Of a stretch of DNA of 30,484 nucleotides, positions 8,741 to 17,279 are shown in pieces. The position numbers and the translations under genes were made by a program. The notes under the pieces were generated by a model. The model did not search any database and was not told where the DNA came from. It saw nothing but the letters and a program-made list of their open reading frames with translations. This DNA comes from Schoenoplectus triqueter. Its lineage: Eukaryota > Streptophyta > Magnoliopsida > Poales > Cyperaceae. The stretch covers positions 1 to 30,484 of the forward strand of contig CAXKVV010001326.1 in assembly GCA_964058805.1 (NCBI GenBank). The letters are read 5' to 3'. How positions within the stretch are numbered: position 1 is the stretch's first letter; each line of letters opens with the position of its first letter.

Positions 8741-11674
8741 TTATTTCACAGCAGCCATGTGGTCTGCTCTAGGTGACTCCATAAATCGGCTTACCATCCC
8801 TACTGAGTAGGTCAAATCAGGCCTTGTATGTAGTAAGTACCTCAAGCTTCCCACAATACTTCTATACCTGTTTTGATCAACTAATGGAGAGTTACTATCC
8901 TTGATCAACTTCAATCTAGCCTCCATTGGAGTCCTTGTAGGATTACAATCCAGCATCCCACATTCTTTAAGAATTTTCAGAGCAAAGCCTTCTTGACATA
9001 TCATCACACTGCCCTTCACTTGTTTCACCTCAATACCAAGATAGTAACTTAGCATTCCCAAATCACTCATTTTGAATCTTTCCTTCATTTGCTGTTTGAA
9101 TTTAGCAATCTCAGATTCACTTGAACCTGTTATGATTAAATCATCTACGTACACACCAACAATGATGCAAATATCTCCTTTCTTTCTTTTGTAAATGGCG
9201 TGTTCTTGTTTGCTTCTTTCAAAGCCAAGAGAGATCAGTGTACTGTCCAGTTTGAAATTCCAAGCTCGAGGAGCCTGTTTCAGGCCATACAGAGCCTTAT
9301 GCAACCTTAACACCTTGTGCTCACTTCCCTTCTCTTCAAAGCCTGGAGGCTGAGTTACAAACACTTCCTCTTTCAGATCACCATTCAAGAAGGCTGATTT
9401 GACATCCATGTGATGCAATAGCCAACCTCCTTTTACAGCCAAAGCAATAATCAATCTTATGCTTTCAATCCTTGCCACAGGAGCAAATACTTCTTCAAAA
9501 TCGACTCCTTGTTGTTGCACATACCCCTTTGCCACTAATCGTGCCTTATGTTTCACAGTTCTCCCTTCTGAGTCTTTCTTTAACTTGTAAACCCATTTCA
9601 GGCCAATTACTCTTTTGCCCTCAACAGGATCTACCAGACTCCATGTATGATTGCTTCTAATTGAGTCGATTTCTTCATTCATGGCAAGCCTCCACTCCTT
9701 CTCTTTATTAGCTTCTTCAAAAATGGTTGGCTCTTCAACCCCTAACATACACACACCCAACAGATTTATAGGTTCAGTGTCACCATATATTTCTGCAAGA
9801 CTGCGCAACCTGACAGGAGTTTGCTGTTCATCCCTGTCTTCTCTTGTGTCACCACTTCTGTAATTCTCGCTTTCATTGGTATGCATTGTACCATTACTGA
9901 ATTCTTCACTGTTCTGACCTCCCTCTGCACCATCATCAGTATTCCATTCGCTGGTTTCAATCTGCAATTCACATGGCATTTCATTTTTAGTCTCATCTGA
10001 CTTGTTCACCTTCTCAACTCCTTCTGACCATGGCCAAGACTTGTCTTCCTCAAATACAGCATCCCTTGTCACTAGAACTTTCTTTGTAACTGGATTAAAA
10101 GCTCGATATGCTTTAGAACCCTTCTCATATCCAAAGAACACCATCTCTACACTTCTATCATCCAACTTTCTCAAATAAGGACCAACAGTTTTAACATGAA
10201 TGAGACAACCAAAAGTGCGCAAGTGATGCACAGTTGGTTTTCGATTGTACCAAGCCTCATAAGGTGTCATACCTGTCACACTCTTGGTTGGAGCCCTATT
10301 CAGAATGTAAATAGCCGTGGTGACAGCCTCTCCCCAAAATTGTACTGGCACCTTCATTGTTTTTAGCATGCTTCTAGCCATGCCCACCACCATTTGATTT
10401 CTTCTTTCAACCACCCCGTTTTGCTGAGGTGAATATGGTGCTGTCATGTACCTCTTAATGCCTGACTCTTTGCAATACTCTTCGAATTCGAAAGATTTAA
10501 ATTCTCCTCCTCTATCTGTCCTGAGAGCCTTCAATTTTTTGTTCTTCTCAGTTTCAATAGCCACCTTGATCATCTTAAATGCTGAAAATGCCTTATCTTT
10601 GCTGGGTAACAGAACAATCCACATGAACCTGCTGTGATCATCAACTAGTAACAGAAAATATTTGTTACCAGCAGGTGTTGGAGGGAGAATGGGGCCACAA
10701 AGATCACCATGCATCAGTTCCAATACTTCACTTGCTCTATACTGGGCCTGGTTTGGAAATGATGCTCGACGTTGCTTCCCTATGAGACACCCTTCACACA
10801 CTTGCTCAACATGATTGATATGTGGCAGTCCTTCTACCAATCCCTCCTGACTCATTCTCCTTAGTGCTTGAAAGTTGAGATGCCCAAATCTAGTATGCCA
10901 TTTCCATGCAGTAGGATCACTATTCGCAATCAAACACACTGGGGTGGTTGTTTCAAGGACCAACTTGTACAATCTGTTGACTGATCGCCTTGTCTTTATC
11001 AACAACTTGTCAGCTACATCAAAAACCAGCATCTCACCATTCTTCATCTCCACTCTACACCCTTGTTCTTCTAGTTGGCCGAGACTAATGATATTACTTT
11101 CAAGTTTTGGTATGTAATAAACACTAGTCAAGGCTTTATGTTCCCCATTTTGTCCTTTTACCAAAACAGTACCCTTTCCTCCTACTTTCACTCGATAACC
11201 ATCTCCCAGTTTCACCTCACCATGATCACAAGTGTCAAAATTTGCAAAAAATTCAATGATACCGGTCATATGGTTGCTAGCACCAGAATCAAGATACCAC
11301 ACATTGTGAGAGTCACTTTGATGTGTTCCAAAATGTAATTCACCATTCTGCTTACCCTTGAGATTTCCATTATCCTTTTCACCACTTATAATCAGCCGAT
11401 GCATCATCAACACGGCCTCTTCTTCATCCTCCTTTTCTGCTAGTAAGGCCCTCTCTCTTTTAGGTTTTCTGCATTCACTTGCAAAATGTCCATAAATTGC
11501 ACAATTGAAGCACTTAATTTTAGACTTGTCAAACTTCTTTTTAGGCCTCCTCTCTTGACTGTTGCTTGCACCTCCTTCAATACCTTCTCCATTCTTTCTT
11601 TCTTTTAGAGATAAGGCTTCCCACTGAGAGCGAGTGAGAAGCAACTTTTCTCCCTCTCCCTCTTCTTTTGTCCG
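8741..11674 (-). pseudogene. Copia pol: zinc knuckle, protease, integrase, reverse transcriptase
   Basis: This is one long open stretch in the frame of gag, bounded by TAA codons at 11675-11677 and 8741-8743. Domains in order: a CCHC zinc knuckle (CFNCAIYGHFASEC) for nucleic-acid binding; an aspartic protease with DSGASNHMTG; an integrase with an HHCC zinc domain (HTRFGHL...CEGC) and DDE core (HGDLCGP, RTDRGGEF, PQQNGVVERRN); and a reverse transcriptase with MDVKSAFLNGDL, ALYGLKQAPRAW and catalytic YVDDLIITG. All catalytic motifs look intact. No natural ATG begins it, since the frame is continuous with gag upstream of the stop, so it is a polyprotein segment and not a separate gene. Confidence 0.93.
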
Positions 11675-12310
11675 TTACCTACCTCGCAACCCTTCTTCAA
11701 ACACCCTCAATCGACCAACTGCCTCAGCCACTGTCATATTAGTAACGTCGCCCCATTGTTCGATTGTGCTAATGATAGGCAAAAACTTATCTGGCACGGC
11801 ACTGAACAGTTTCTCAACAACCGCACCTTCCTTCACCTCCAGACCAAGAGAGCGCATCTCTCCAACTAAACTAAAAAGCACCTGTGAGAATTCCACGAGG
11901 CTCGTTGTATCTGCCATAACAAGACGATCAAATTGCCTCTTTAAAACTTGCGCCCTTGCCTTCTTGACGCGATTCTCACCAACTGCCATTTGCTTAATAG
12001 TCTGCCATGCTTCTTTAGCAGACTCCTTTTCTGCTATTGCCATGATCGTGGAATCAGGGACTGCTTGCGAGATTGCAGCCAGTGCACCTTGATCCTTCTC
12101 CGTGTCTGCAGTACCTTCACCTTCTACTGCTTCCCATACTCCAAGTGCTCGGAGTATGATCTTCATTTTTACTGCCCACAGTCCATAGTTTGTGTCGTTC
12201 AGCATTGGATACTGAATCGGCACTCCTCCCCTAACTACTACTCTTGCACCTCCTGCCGCTGCTGTTGTTGCTGGCGCTGCCTCATTTGATTGATTGTCGT
12301 TGTTGCTCAT
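11675..12310 (-). CDS. Copia Gag (capsid) N-terminal part, ended by in-frame TAA
   Basis: A 211-aa product from the ATG at 12308-12310, seven bases upstream (in + coordinates) of the primer binding site block, to the TAA at 11675-11677. An alanine-rich N-terminus is followed by a copia gag domain of the DUF4219/UBN2 kind: LNDTNYGLWAVKMKIIL near residues 40-55, then KEAWQTIKQM, RAQVLKRQFDRLVM and EAVGRLRVFEEGLRGR. Gag forms the virus-like particle that packages element RNA. In related elements Gag runs on in frame into the zinc knuckle; here the stop falls about 55 codons before it. The frame extends a few codons upstream, but those codons overlap the primer binding site and have no ATG. Confidence 0.9.
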   Translation of the reverse strand: MSNNDNQSNEAAPATTAAAGGARVVVRGGVPIQYPMLNDTNYGLWAVKMKIILRALGVWEAVEGEGTADTEKDQGALAAISQAVPDSTIMAIAEKESAKEAWQTIKQMAVGENRVKKARAQVLKRQFDRLVMADTTSLVEFSQVLFSLVGEMRSLGLEVKEGAVVEKLFSAVPDKFLPIISTIEQWGDVTNMTVAEAVGRLRVFEEGLRGR

Positions 12311-12315
12311 TGTGT

Positions 12316-12327
12316 GCTCTGATACCA
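12316..12327 (-). other. Primer binding site for initiator tRNA-Met
   Basis: In element orientation TGGTATCAGAGC, two bases after the 5' LTR end. It complements the 3' end of plant initiator tRNA-Met, the standard primer for Ty1/copia reverse transcription. Confidence 0.93.
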
Positions 12328-12329
12328 AT

Positions 12330-12663
12330 TGTCAGATTATCTTCTTTGAAACGCAAACGAAACGCAAACAGGGAATCCGAGAAGAAGAACAAACAAGAGT
12401 ATTTGTGGGGATTTTAAACTTAGTTACCTTTGCCCCTTTTCTTATATCTTTATTCTTGAATACAAAAGCATATTAAAGAAAGAGAAATATCCTAAGATAT
12501 CTAATTCTATAACTACTGTGTAGTTTCTTATTTTCCATGCAACAGAAATAGAAACAAATATAGAAAACTATCTAATCATAATTCAAAACATAAAAACGAA
12601 ATGACAACAGAGAAACCTATCCAAAATGCATCTTATCTTATAATGCAACAAGCTTATCTAATA
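12330..12663 (-). repeat. 5' LTR of the copia element
   Basis: 334 bp, identical by eye to 7838-8171. In element orientation it begins TATTAGATAAGC and ends ATAATCTGACA. It holds the element promoter; TATA-like candidates are TCTATATTTG and AGATATAAG. The absence of visible differences between the LTRs indicates very recent insertion. Confidence 0.95.
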
Positions 12664-12668
12664 AAAAG
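12664..12668. repeat. Target site duplication AAAAG, right
   Basis: Second copy of the 5-bp duplication flanking the copia element; see 7833-7837. Confidence 0.9.
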
Positions 12669-12823
12669 TCCTGATTCTTCTGTCACAAAGTTGGTTAACA
12701 GACAAAAAAAATCATGAAGACAAATTAATAAACCATGCATGTAATGAAAATTGAAGACTAATTAGACCAGTTAGCACAAAAACAGGATCTGGCAAGAATC
12801 TGTGGCAACCGAGAGTACCACTT

Positions 12824-12888
12824 GGCTCAAAAACAGGATACCTTTACCAGATCCTTCTGGCTCAAAAACAGGATACCTTTACCAGATC
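12824..12888. repeat. 35-bp minisatellite, about 2 units (copy A)
   Basis: The unit begins GGCTCAAAAACAGGATACC and ends CCAGATCCTTCT. The first unit is 12824-12858; the second starts at 12859 and lacks its last bases. A degenerate CAAAAACAGGATCTGG precedes it near 12776. Copy B has one additional unit, so the array changed length after duplication. Confidence 0.92.
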
Positions 12889-12917
12889 AAGGAAGACACA
12901 CATAGGACTGTAGTCGA

Positions 12918-13148
12918 ATGGCCATGAACTGGAACCACTTGAAAGAAAGAAACATGTGTATCTTCCAAGTGGCCGAAATGCTCATACAGGAGATCAGGCG
13001 CATGATCAGCAGAGAGCAGGGATGTAGCAAGCTGGAGGGACAATGGATAATTAGCATCTTAGAATTTTTAACCTTTGTCTTTTGTAAATATCATCATCAG
13101 TACTGTGTAAATATCAAAATTTTTGGTCTTTCAATAAAATTTCATTGA
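12918..13148 (+). CDS. Small hypothetical ORF, 76 aa, copy A
   Basis: Begins MAMNWNHLKERNMCIFQV and is identical in protein sequence to 22852-23082 in copy B. The first 45 codons lie in unusually GC-rich, non-repetitive DNA for this locus; the tail is AT-rich and looks like 3' untranslated sequence. An AATAAA (about 13132-13137) and a hairpin GTAGGC/GCCTAC (13150-13164) follow. No domain was recognised. It may be a small gene, the last exon of a non-coding transcript, or a remnant. Identity between copies is weak evidence because the whole segment is nearly identical. Confidence 0.2.
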   Translation: MAMNWNHLKERNMCIFQVAEMLIQEIRRMISREQGCSKLEGQWIISILEFLTFVFCKYHHQYCVNIKIFGLSIKFH

Positions 13149-13149
13149 A

Positions 13150-13164
13150 GTAGGCAAAGCCTAC
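13150..13164. other. Short perfect hairpin after the small ORF (copy A)
   Basis: GTAGGC-AAA-GCCTAC is a 6-bp perfect stem with a 3-base loop, placed shortly after an AATAAA on the plus strand. The copy B equivalent is 23084-23098. It may be a structural element of a transcript 3' end or incidental. Confidence 0.3.
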
Positions 13165-13395
13165 ATAATAAAAAAATTAGGCCAGTTAGCATTTCTCAAT
13201 ATTTTGATTGCCAATGATATACTTATACAACATACCAGTTGGTTCCAACAACTGTACTCTTGGCAATGGTAATAATTGTTACGACCCTGATCCCAGGCCA
13301 GTAAAACTTAACATTTCATTATTTTTTTTTTCTTTTCCACCTACCTTCAGGTTCTGCATGCATGAGGACATAATAAAGGTCTGTAGCTTGAGTGC

Positions 13396-13644
13396 CTAGT
13401 CATCTCGCATCGTCTGGTGCACGAACAACTGTTGGCAGTTGTCAGCATAGTGTCCAATAAGGTAATTTTGGCAGAATTTGTGATCATAGTCATTGGTTGT
13501 GTAACTTGTGTTATAAGCGTGTTTTGCAAATTGGGAAGTTGAGCATTTTGAAATAACAAGGGAAACACAAACGAATGCAGCAGTGATGAAAGCTGAACCG
13601 TCAGTTCTCTGTTCTATTTTCTGTTTCTTGAAGTCATTGTACAT
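13396..13644 (-). CDS. Small hypothetical ORF, 82 aa, copy A
   Basis: Starts at the internal ATG at 13642-13644 (MYNDFKKQKIEQRTDGS), followed by a hydrophobic stretch AFITAAFVCVSLVIS (about residues 18-32) and a polar tail with several cysteines and tyrosines. It is identical in protein to 23329-23577. The one base difference I saw in the frame is silent here but changes the overlapping frame. It lies downstream of the P450 on the same strand. No family was recognised. It could encode a small membrane or secreted protein, or be chance. Confidence 0.2.
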   Translation of the reverse strand: MYNDFKKQKIEQRTDGSAFITAAFVCVSLVISKCSTSQFAKHAYNTSYTTNDYDHKFCQNYLIGHYADNCQQLFVHQTMRDD

Positions 13645-14446
13645 CTTAAATGTTTTATAAATAATGGTAATATTTGTTTTTGTATGCTTTGTTTTAATCA
13701 AAGTAAATAACAAAGCCAAAAATTTCGACCTAAAGGTTCAGTTGATTGCAAAAATTTCATAGCGCAACGGTATGGCATACAGATTAAGATACTATCTAAT
13801 ATGTTCAACGGGTCTAGTACTTTGTGTTAGATAGAAACAAATCCATAATTCTTTTGGTCTTCATTTAATTGATTTAATTGCAAAATTTTCGTTGCACAAC
13901 AGCATGGCATATCCATAATTTCAGAACCTACGGGTCTAGTACTGTGTTAAATAGACATATCCATAATTCACCGGTGAACAATCAATTCCAACAGTACAAA
14001 TTCGACAAAATTCTTTTTTCTCGTACAATATAATTATATGTAGTTATTTTCTTTCTTTTTCACATGTTTCTTATCACAGGTGCATGCATATTTTTGTTTG
14101 AACTTAAAGATGAGAATTTAATTGAATGATCTATCTATTTAAAATTAAAATATAAGGCATGACCAATGTATAAATATTCACTTAATATAAGCAAAAATTA
14201 AATAAATATCACCAATATAAACAAAAATTAATAAAATTTATTAATTAATTTAAATTATGGAGGATGCTAGCCCCTCAACACTCCTTGTCTCTACTCCTGC
14301 TTGAATAGAAACACTTCTTTATTCAATAGTACATTTATTAATCATAACAATATAAATAATACAATGCCATAGCATAATTAAAATAACAACTTAAAATCGA
14401 ACTAAATTATACTTGACAAATGCGTAAAAAAAAGTATCCACTACAT
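13645..14446. other. 3' flank of the P450 pseudogene, no other gene
   Basis: AT-rich DNA matching 23578-24379 almost base for base. In gene orientation it includes AATAAA poly(A) signals 108-129 bases after the P450 stop (near 14318-14339). A GGTCTAGTACT(T)TGTGTTA motif appears twice (about 13810 and 13934) within a short imperfect direct repeat. Nothing else is recognised. Confidence 0.6.
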
Positions 14447-17069
14447 TTACGGGTATATATTATGAGCTAAACGGGGTTCAGCCTGCAAGACTAAAGGTTT
14501 AGCAGGAGAAATTTCATCATCTGATGATACCATGAAACTATTTGAAGAAACACCACATGGTCTACGCCAAGTAAATCCCTGAAGAAGTCTCGCAAGCAAC
14601 ATAACAGACATAGTCGTACCCAGAGTAGCAGCAATACAACCTCGCCTTCCACTACTAAATGTTATAAAGCGCAATTCAGGTTCAGTGAGTACCACTTCCG
14701 AGCATTTTTTTGTCAAGTGCCTCTCAGGCTTGAACTTCAGAGGTTCTTCCCAAATTTTAGGGTTTCGGCCTAACCCAAACCGACTTAGAAGCACATGACT
14801 GCCCTTAGGGATGAAGTAACCAGCAAGCGTGGTGTCTTCCATGGCTGCATGTGGAACATTAAATGGCACAACCGGATGAAGTCGCATAGATTCTCTAATG
14901 CAGGATTTGAGATAGTTGAGGTGAGGGATGTCGCATTCATCAACAAGTCTTTCTTTGCCAACCACACTATCAATTTCATTCATGGCTTTTTCAAGAACAT
15001 CGGGGTTGTTCATCATCTCTCTGAAAATCCATTCTGCAGCATGTGAAGGATTATCTGGACCCTCAAGTAAGAGTTCCTGCAAAAAAAGTTCTTTAGTTCT
15101 CTATCCAGATAGATGAATAAAAGGGAAAAATCTAAAGAAATAAGTTTTTTTTCTTTGACAAAAAAGACTTCTACATGGTCACTAATTCGATCACTGAAAT
15201 CATATATATTGAAAAATAATTTTTGGTAGTCATAGTTTTCTCAAAAAATGAAAAATAGATAATTAAAATATTGAAGAAATGTGCTACTCACTTGTATGGA
15301 TTAAATTTGGGGCAAAATTTTATTTTAACAAAGTTAAATATATAGAGTGCAAAAGTTACAAAAATATCATTGTGATAAAAATAATTCCTTACAATACATT
15401 GTGCTTTAATTTCATCTGCAGTAAGTTTGAATCGTCCATTCTCATCTTTAAGTGAAATTAGAACATCAAGCCAGTCTTGCCAACCACACTATCAATTTCA
15501 TTCATGGCTTTTTCAAGAACATCGGGGTTGTTCATCATCTCTCTGAAAATCCATTCTGCAGCATGTGAAGGATTATCCGCACCCGCAAGTAAGAGTTCCT
15601 GCCAAAAAGGTTCTTTAGTTCTCTATCCAGATAGATGAATAAAAGGGAAAAATCTAATGAAATAAGTTAACTTTTTCTTTGACAAAAAAGACTTCTACAT
15701 GGTCACTAATTCGATTACTGAAATCATATATATACTAGCAGGATTAAGTTAATATGCATCTCCATATTGCGTTACCCTATCCCTGATCCAGCATGGACTG
15801 GTAACAAAACAACAAAGACACGTTCTAAGAAATTAGTTAAAGTCTTGGTTTTGGAATTTAGGTCTATCAATCAGTCTACCAAAATCTAGCAGCAATTGTT
15901 TATTGTTTTTTATTTTTATTTTGCATTTGTTCTCTCTAAAATTATTTTTGGTTTTCATAGTTTTCTCAAAAAATAAAAAATAGATAATTAAAATATTGAA
16001 GAAATGTTCTACTCACTAGTATGGATTAAATTTGGGGCATAATTATATTTTAACAAAGTTAAATATATAGAGCGCAAAAGTTACTAAAATATCATTGTGA
16101 TAAAAATAGTTCCTTACAATAGATTGTGCTTTAATTTCATCTGCAGTAAGTAAGAATCGTCCATTCTCATCTTTAAGTGAAATTAGAACATCAAGCCAGT
16201 CTTGCGGTTTGGTTGTTTCACTATCACTGCTGCCTTTCCTCCAAAATTTTATTCTATCATCAATAATAGGATCGTGTAAATTATTCAATGTCTTGAGCAC
16301 ATCCTTTATAGTATTTTGATGGCCATCCAAGTCTAAACCAGTCAGACTGGCAAAGTAGTCAGATATGCAAAAGGCAAAGAGATGCTCAAGATAATTGAAG
16401 AGAGCATTGGTGTGCTCAATTTCATCAGGTCCGGGGCCTCCGTCTGGCATCACTTGACCGAAGTATCTTTTGTTGAACAATTGGCTTCGCATTAAACTCA
16501 CACAATAATGCCTTGCAACAACTCTGATGTCAATGTCTTTTGAACTTCGACACAGATTGCACAAGGCGGTTTGCCTCTTCAGCCCTTCTCTCATACAGCC
16601 AATTGTGCCTCGCTGGGCAGACTATTTCAGAGGTCAAAATCCTCCTCATTTTCTTCCATTGGTCCCCAAAAGGGACCAAAGCTGTACCTCCACAGAGAAA
16701 GTTTGTGGCAAAGGAAGTTGGTCTCGATGCAAATATTGCATCTTTCGTTCTGACTACTTCTAGTGCTATTTTTGGGCTGGTGATTGGTATGACATGAACA
16801 TTGCCAATTCGAATGCAGGCAATGTCTGTATTCATATCTTTCATAAGGTGGTGTATCCACCGAAAGACAGGTTTGTGTTGGAGCATCGCTGGGAGACAAC
16901 CAACAAGTGGCCAAGGGATTGGTCCAGGAGGGAGTTGGTTTTGCTTTGAGATTCTATTTTTTTGTGCTTGGTATTTTTGAAAGACAAGTACCAAAGCCAA
17001 GAGAAGTATGGCACCGGAAACTATGAGCTGGGAAGTCAAGAAGGCATCTATTAATATGTTGAGCAGCAT
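14447..17069 (-). pseudogene. CYP79-type cytochrome P450 pseudogene, chimeric (copy A)
   Basis: This is the counterpart of the intact gene at 24380-26288. In gene direction it has: exon 1 at 17069-16118 with an 11-bp deletion near 16558 (between ATTGCAC direct repeats) that shifts the frame after residue 171 and stops at residue 179; a donor GTAAGG and a longer intron (16117-15599); the first part of exon 2 (15598-15481); then, joined at a 4-bp TTGC microhomology, the last 88 bases of another exon 1 (15480-15393); a normal intron (15392-15077); and a complete exon 2 (15076-14447). The two exon 1 ends differ ([13 protein letters not shown] against [13 protein letters not shown]) and so do the two exon 2 starts, so the inner block comes from a diverged relative. 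It is not expected to yield a full enzyme. The TATA box is also altered. Confidence 0.93.
14959..16205. repeat. Internal tandem duplication within the copy A P450
   Basis: 14959-15480 and 15481-16205 are two copies of the same exon 2 start, intron and exon 1 end block. The second copy is about 200 bp longer because of unrelated sequence in its intron (about 15734-15945). The junction at 15477-15480 has TTGC in common between the two parents. Copy B has a single block. It arose by unequal or illegitimate exchange between two P450 copies. Confidence 0.9.
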
Positions 17070-17176
17070 TTCTATGTTTGTTGCTCAATCGGGGATTGTA
17101 AACTTTTGCAGGATACGAGATGTATGAGATCTAATTTTTCTTGGAGCAGTTGGGATTTAAGGTCGTGCCATGTGGT

Positions 17177-17185
17177 CTATTTGTA
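17177..17185 (-). promoter_or_regulatory. Degenerate TATA box of the copy A P450
   Basis: In gene orientation TACAAATAG, 108-116 bases upstream of the ATG. The same position in copy B reads TATAAATAG, a textbook plant TATA box. The T-to-C change would weaken it and fits pseudogene decay. Confidence 0.6.
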
Positions 17186-17279
17186 ATCCCCGGAGCAGAA
17201 CATAGAAACTTACACTCGAATTATTATTAAAATTTAAATATGTTATCTATGATTTTGATACACTGAGACGGACTATTAT

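Larger units (their letters stand above)
7838..12663 (-). mobile_element. Ty1/copia LTR retrotransposon, recent insertion
   Basis: A complete 4826-bp element on the minus strand with 334-bp LTRs that appear identical base for base, a tRNA-iMet type primer binding site, a purine-rich tract, gag-pol in the copia order (Gag, zinc knuckle, protease, integrase, reverse transcriptase, RNase H) and a 5-bp target duplication. In element orientation the LTR runs TATTAG...CTGACA, so the ends are TA/CA rather than the usual TG/CA; such ends are a known minority class among plant copia elements. Two in-frame TAA codons interrupt the polyprotein. Identical LTRs and absence from copy B show insertion after the segmental duplication. 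Confidence 0.97.

Noticed and set aside
11642..11644. TTG as a start codon of a separate pol gene
   Set aside because: The frame is open upstream to the TAA at 11675 and matches gag, so pol is part of one polyprotein; a TTG start is not expected in plants.
8109..12476. Plus-strand ORFs of 60-152 codons across the copia element, and a second minus-strand frame at 9766-9996
   Set aside because: They are antisense or shifted shadows of gag-pol, with no motifs and no independent support.
14785..15116. Short ORFs opposite or overlapping exon 2 of the P450 (also 24718-25049, and 16527-16914 and 25735-26133 over exon 1)
   Set aside because: They are shadows in the wrong frame or strand of strongly conserved P450 exons.
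16043..16594. 183-aa frame starting MREGLKRQ as its own gene
   Set aside because: It is the continuation of P450 exon 1 after the frameshift, running on into the intron.
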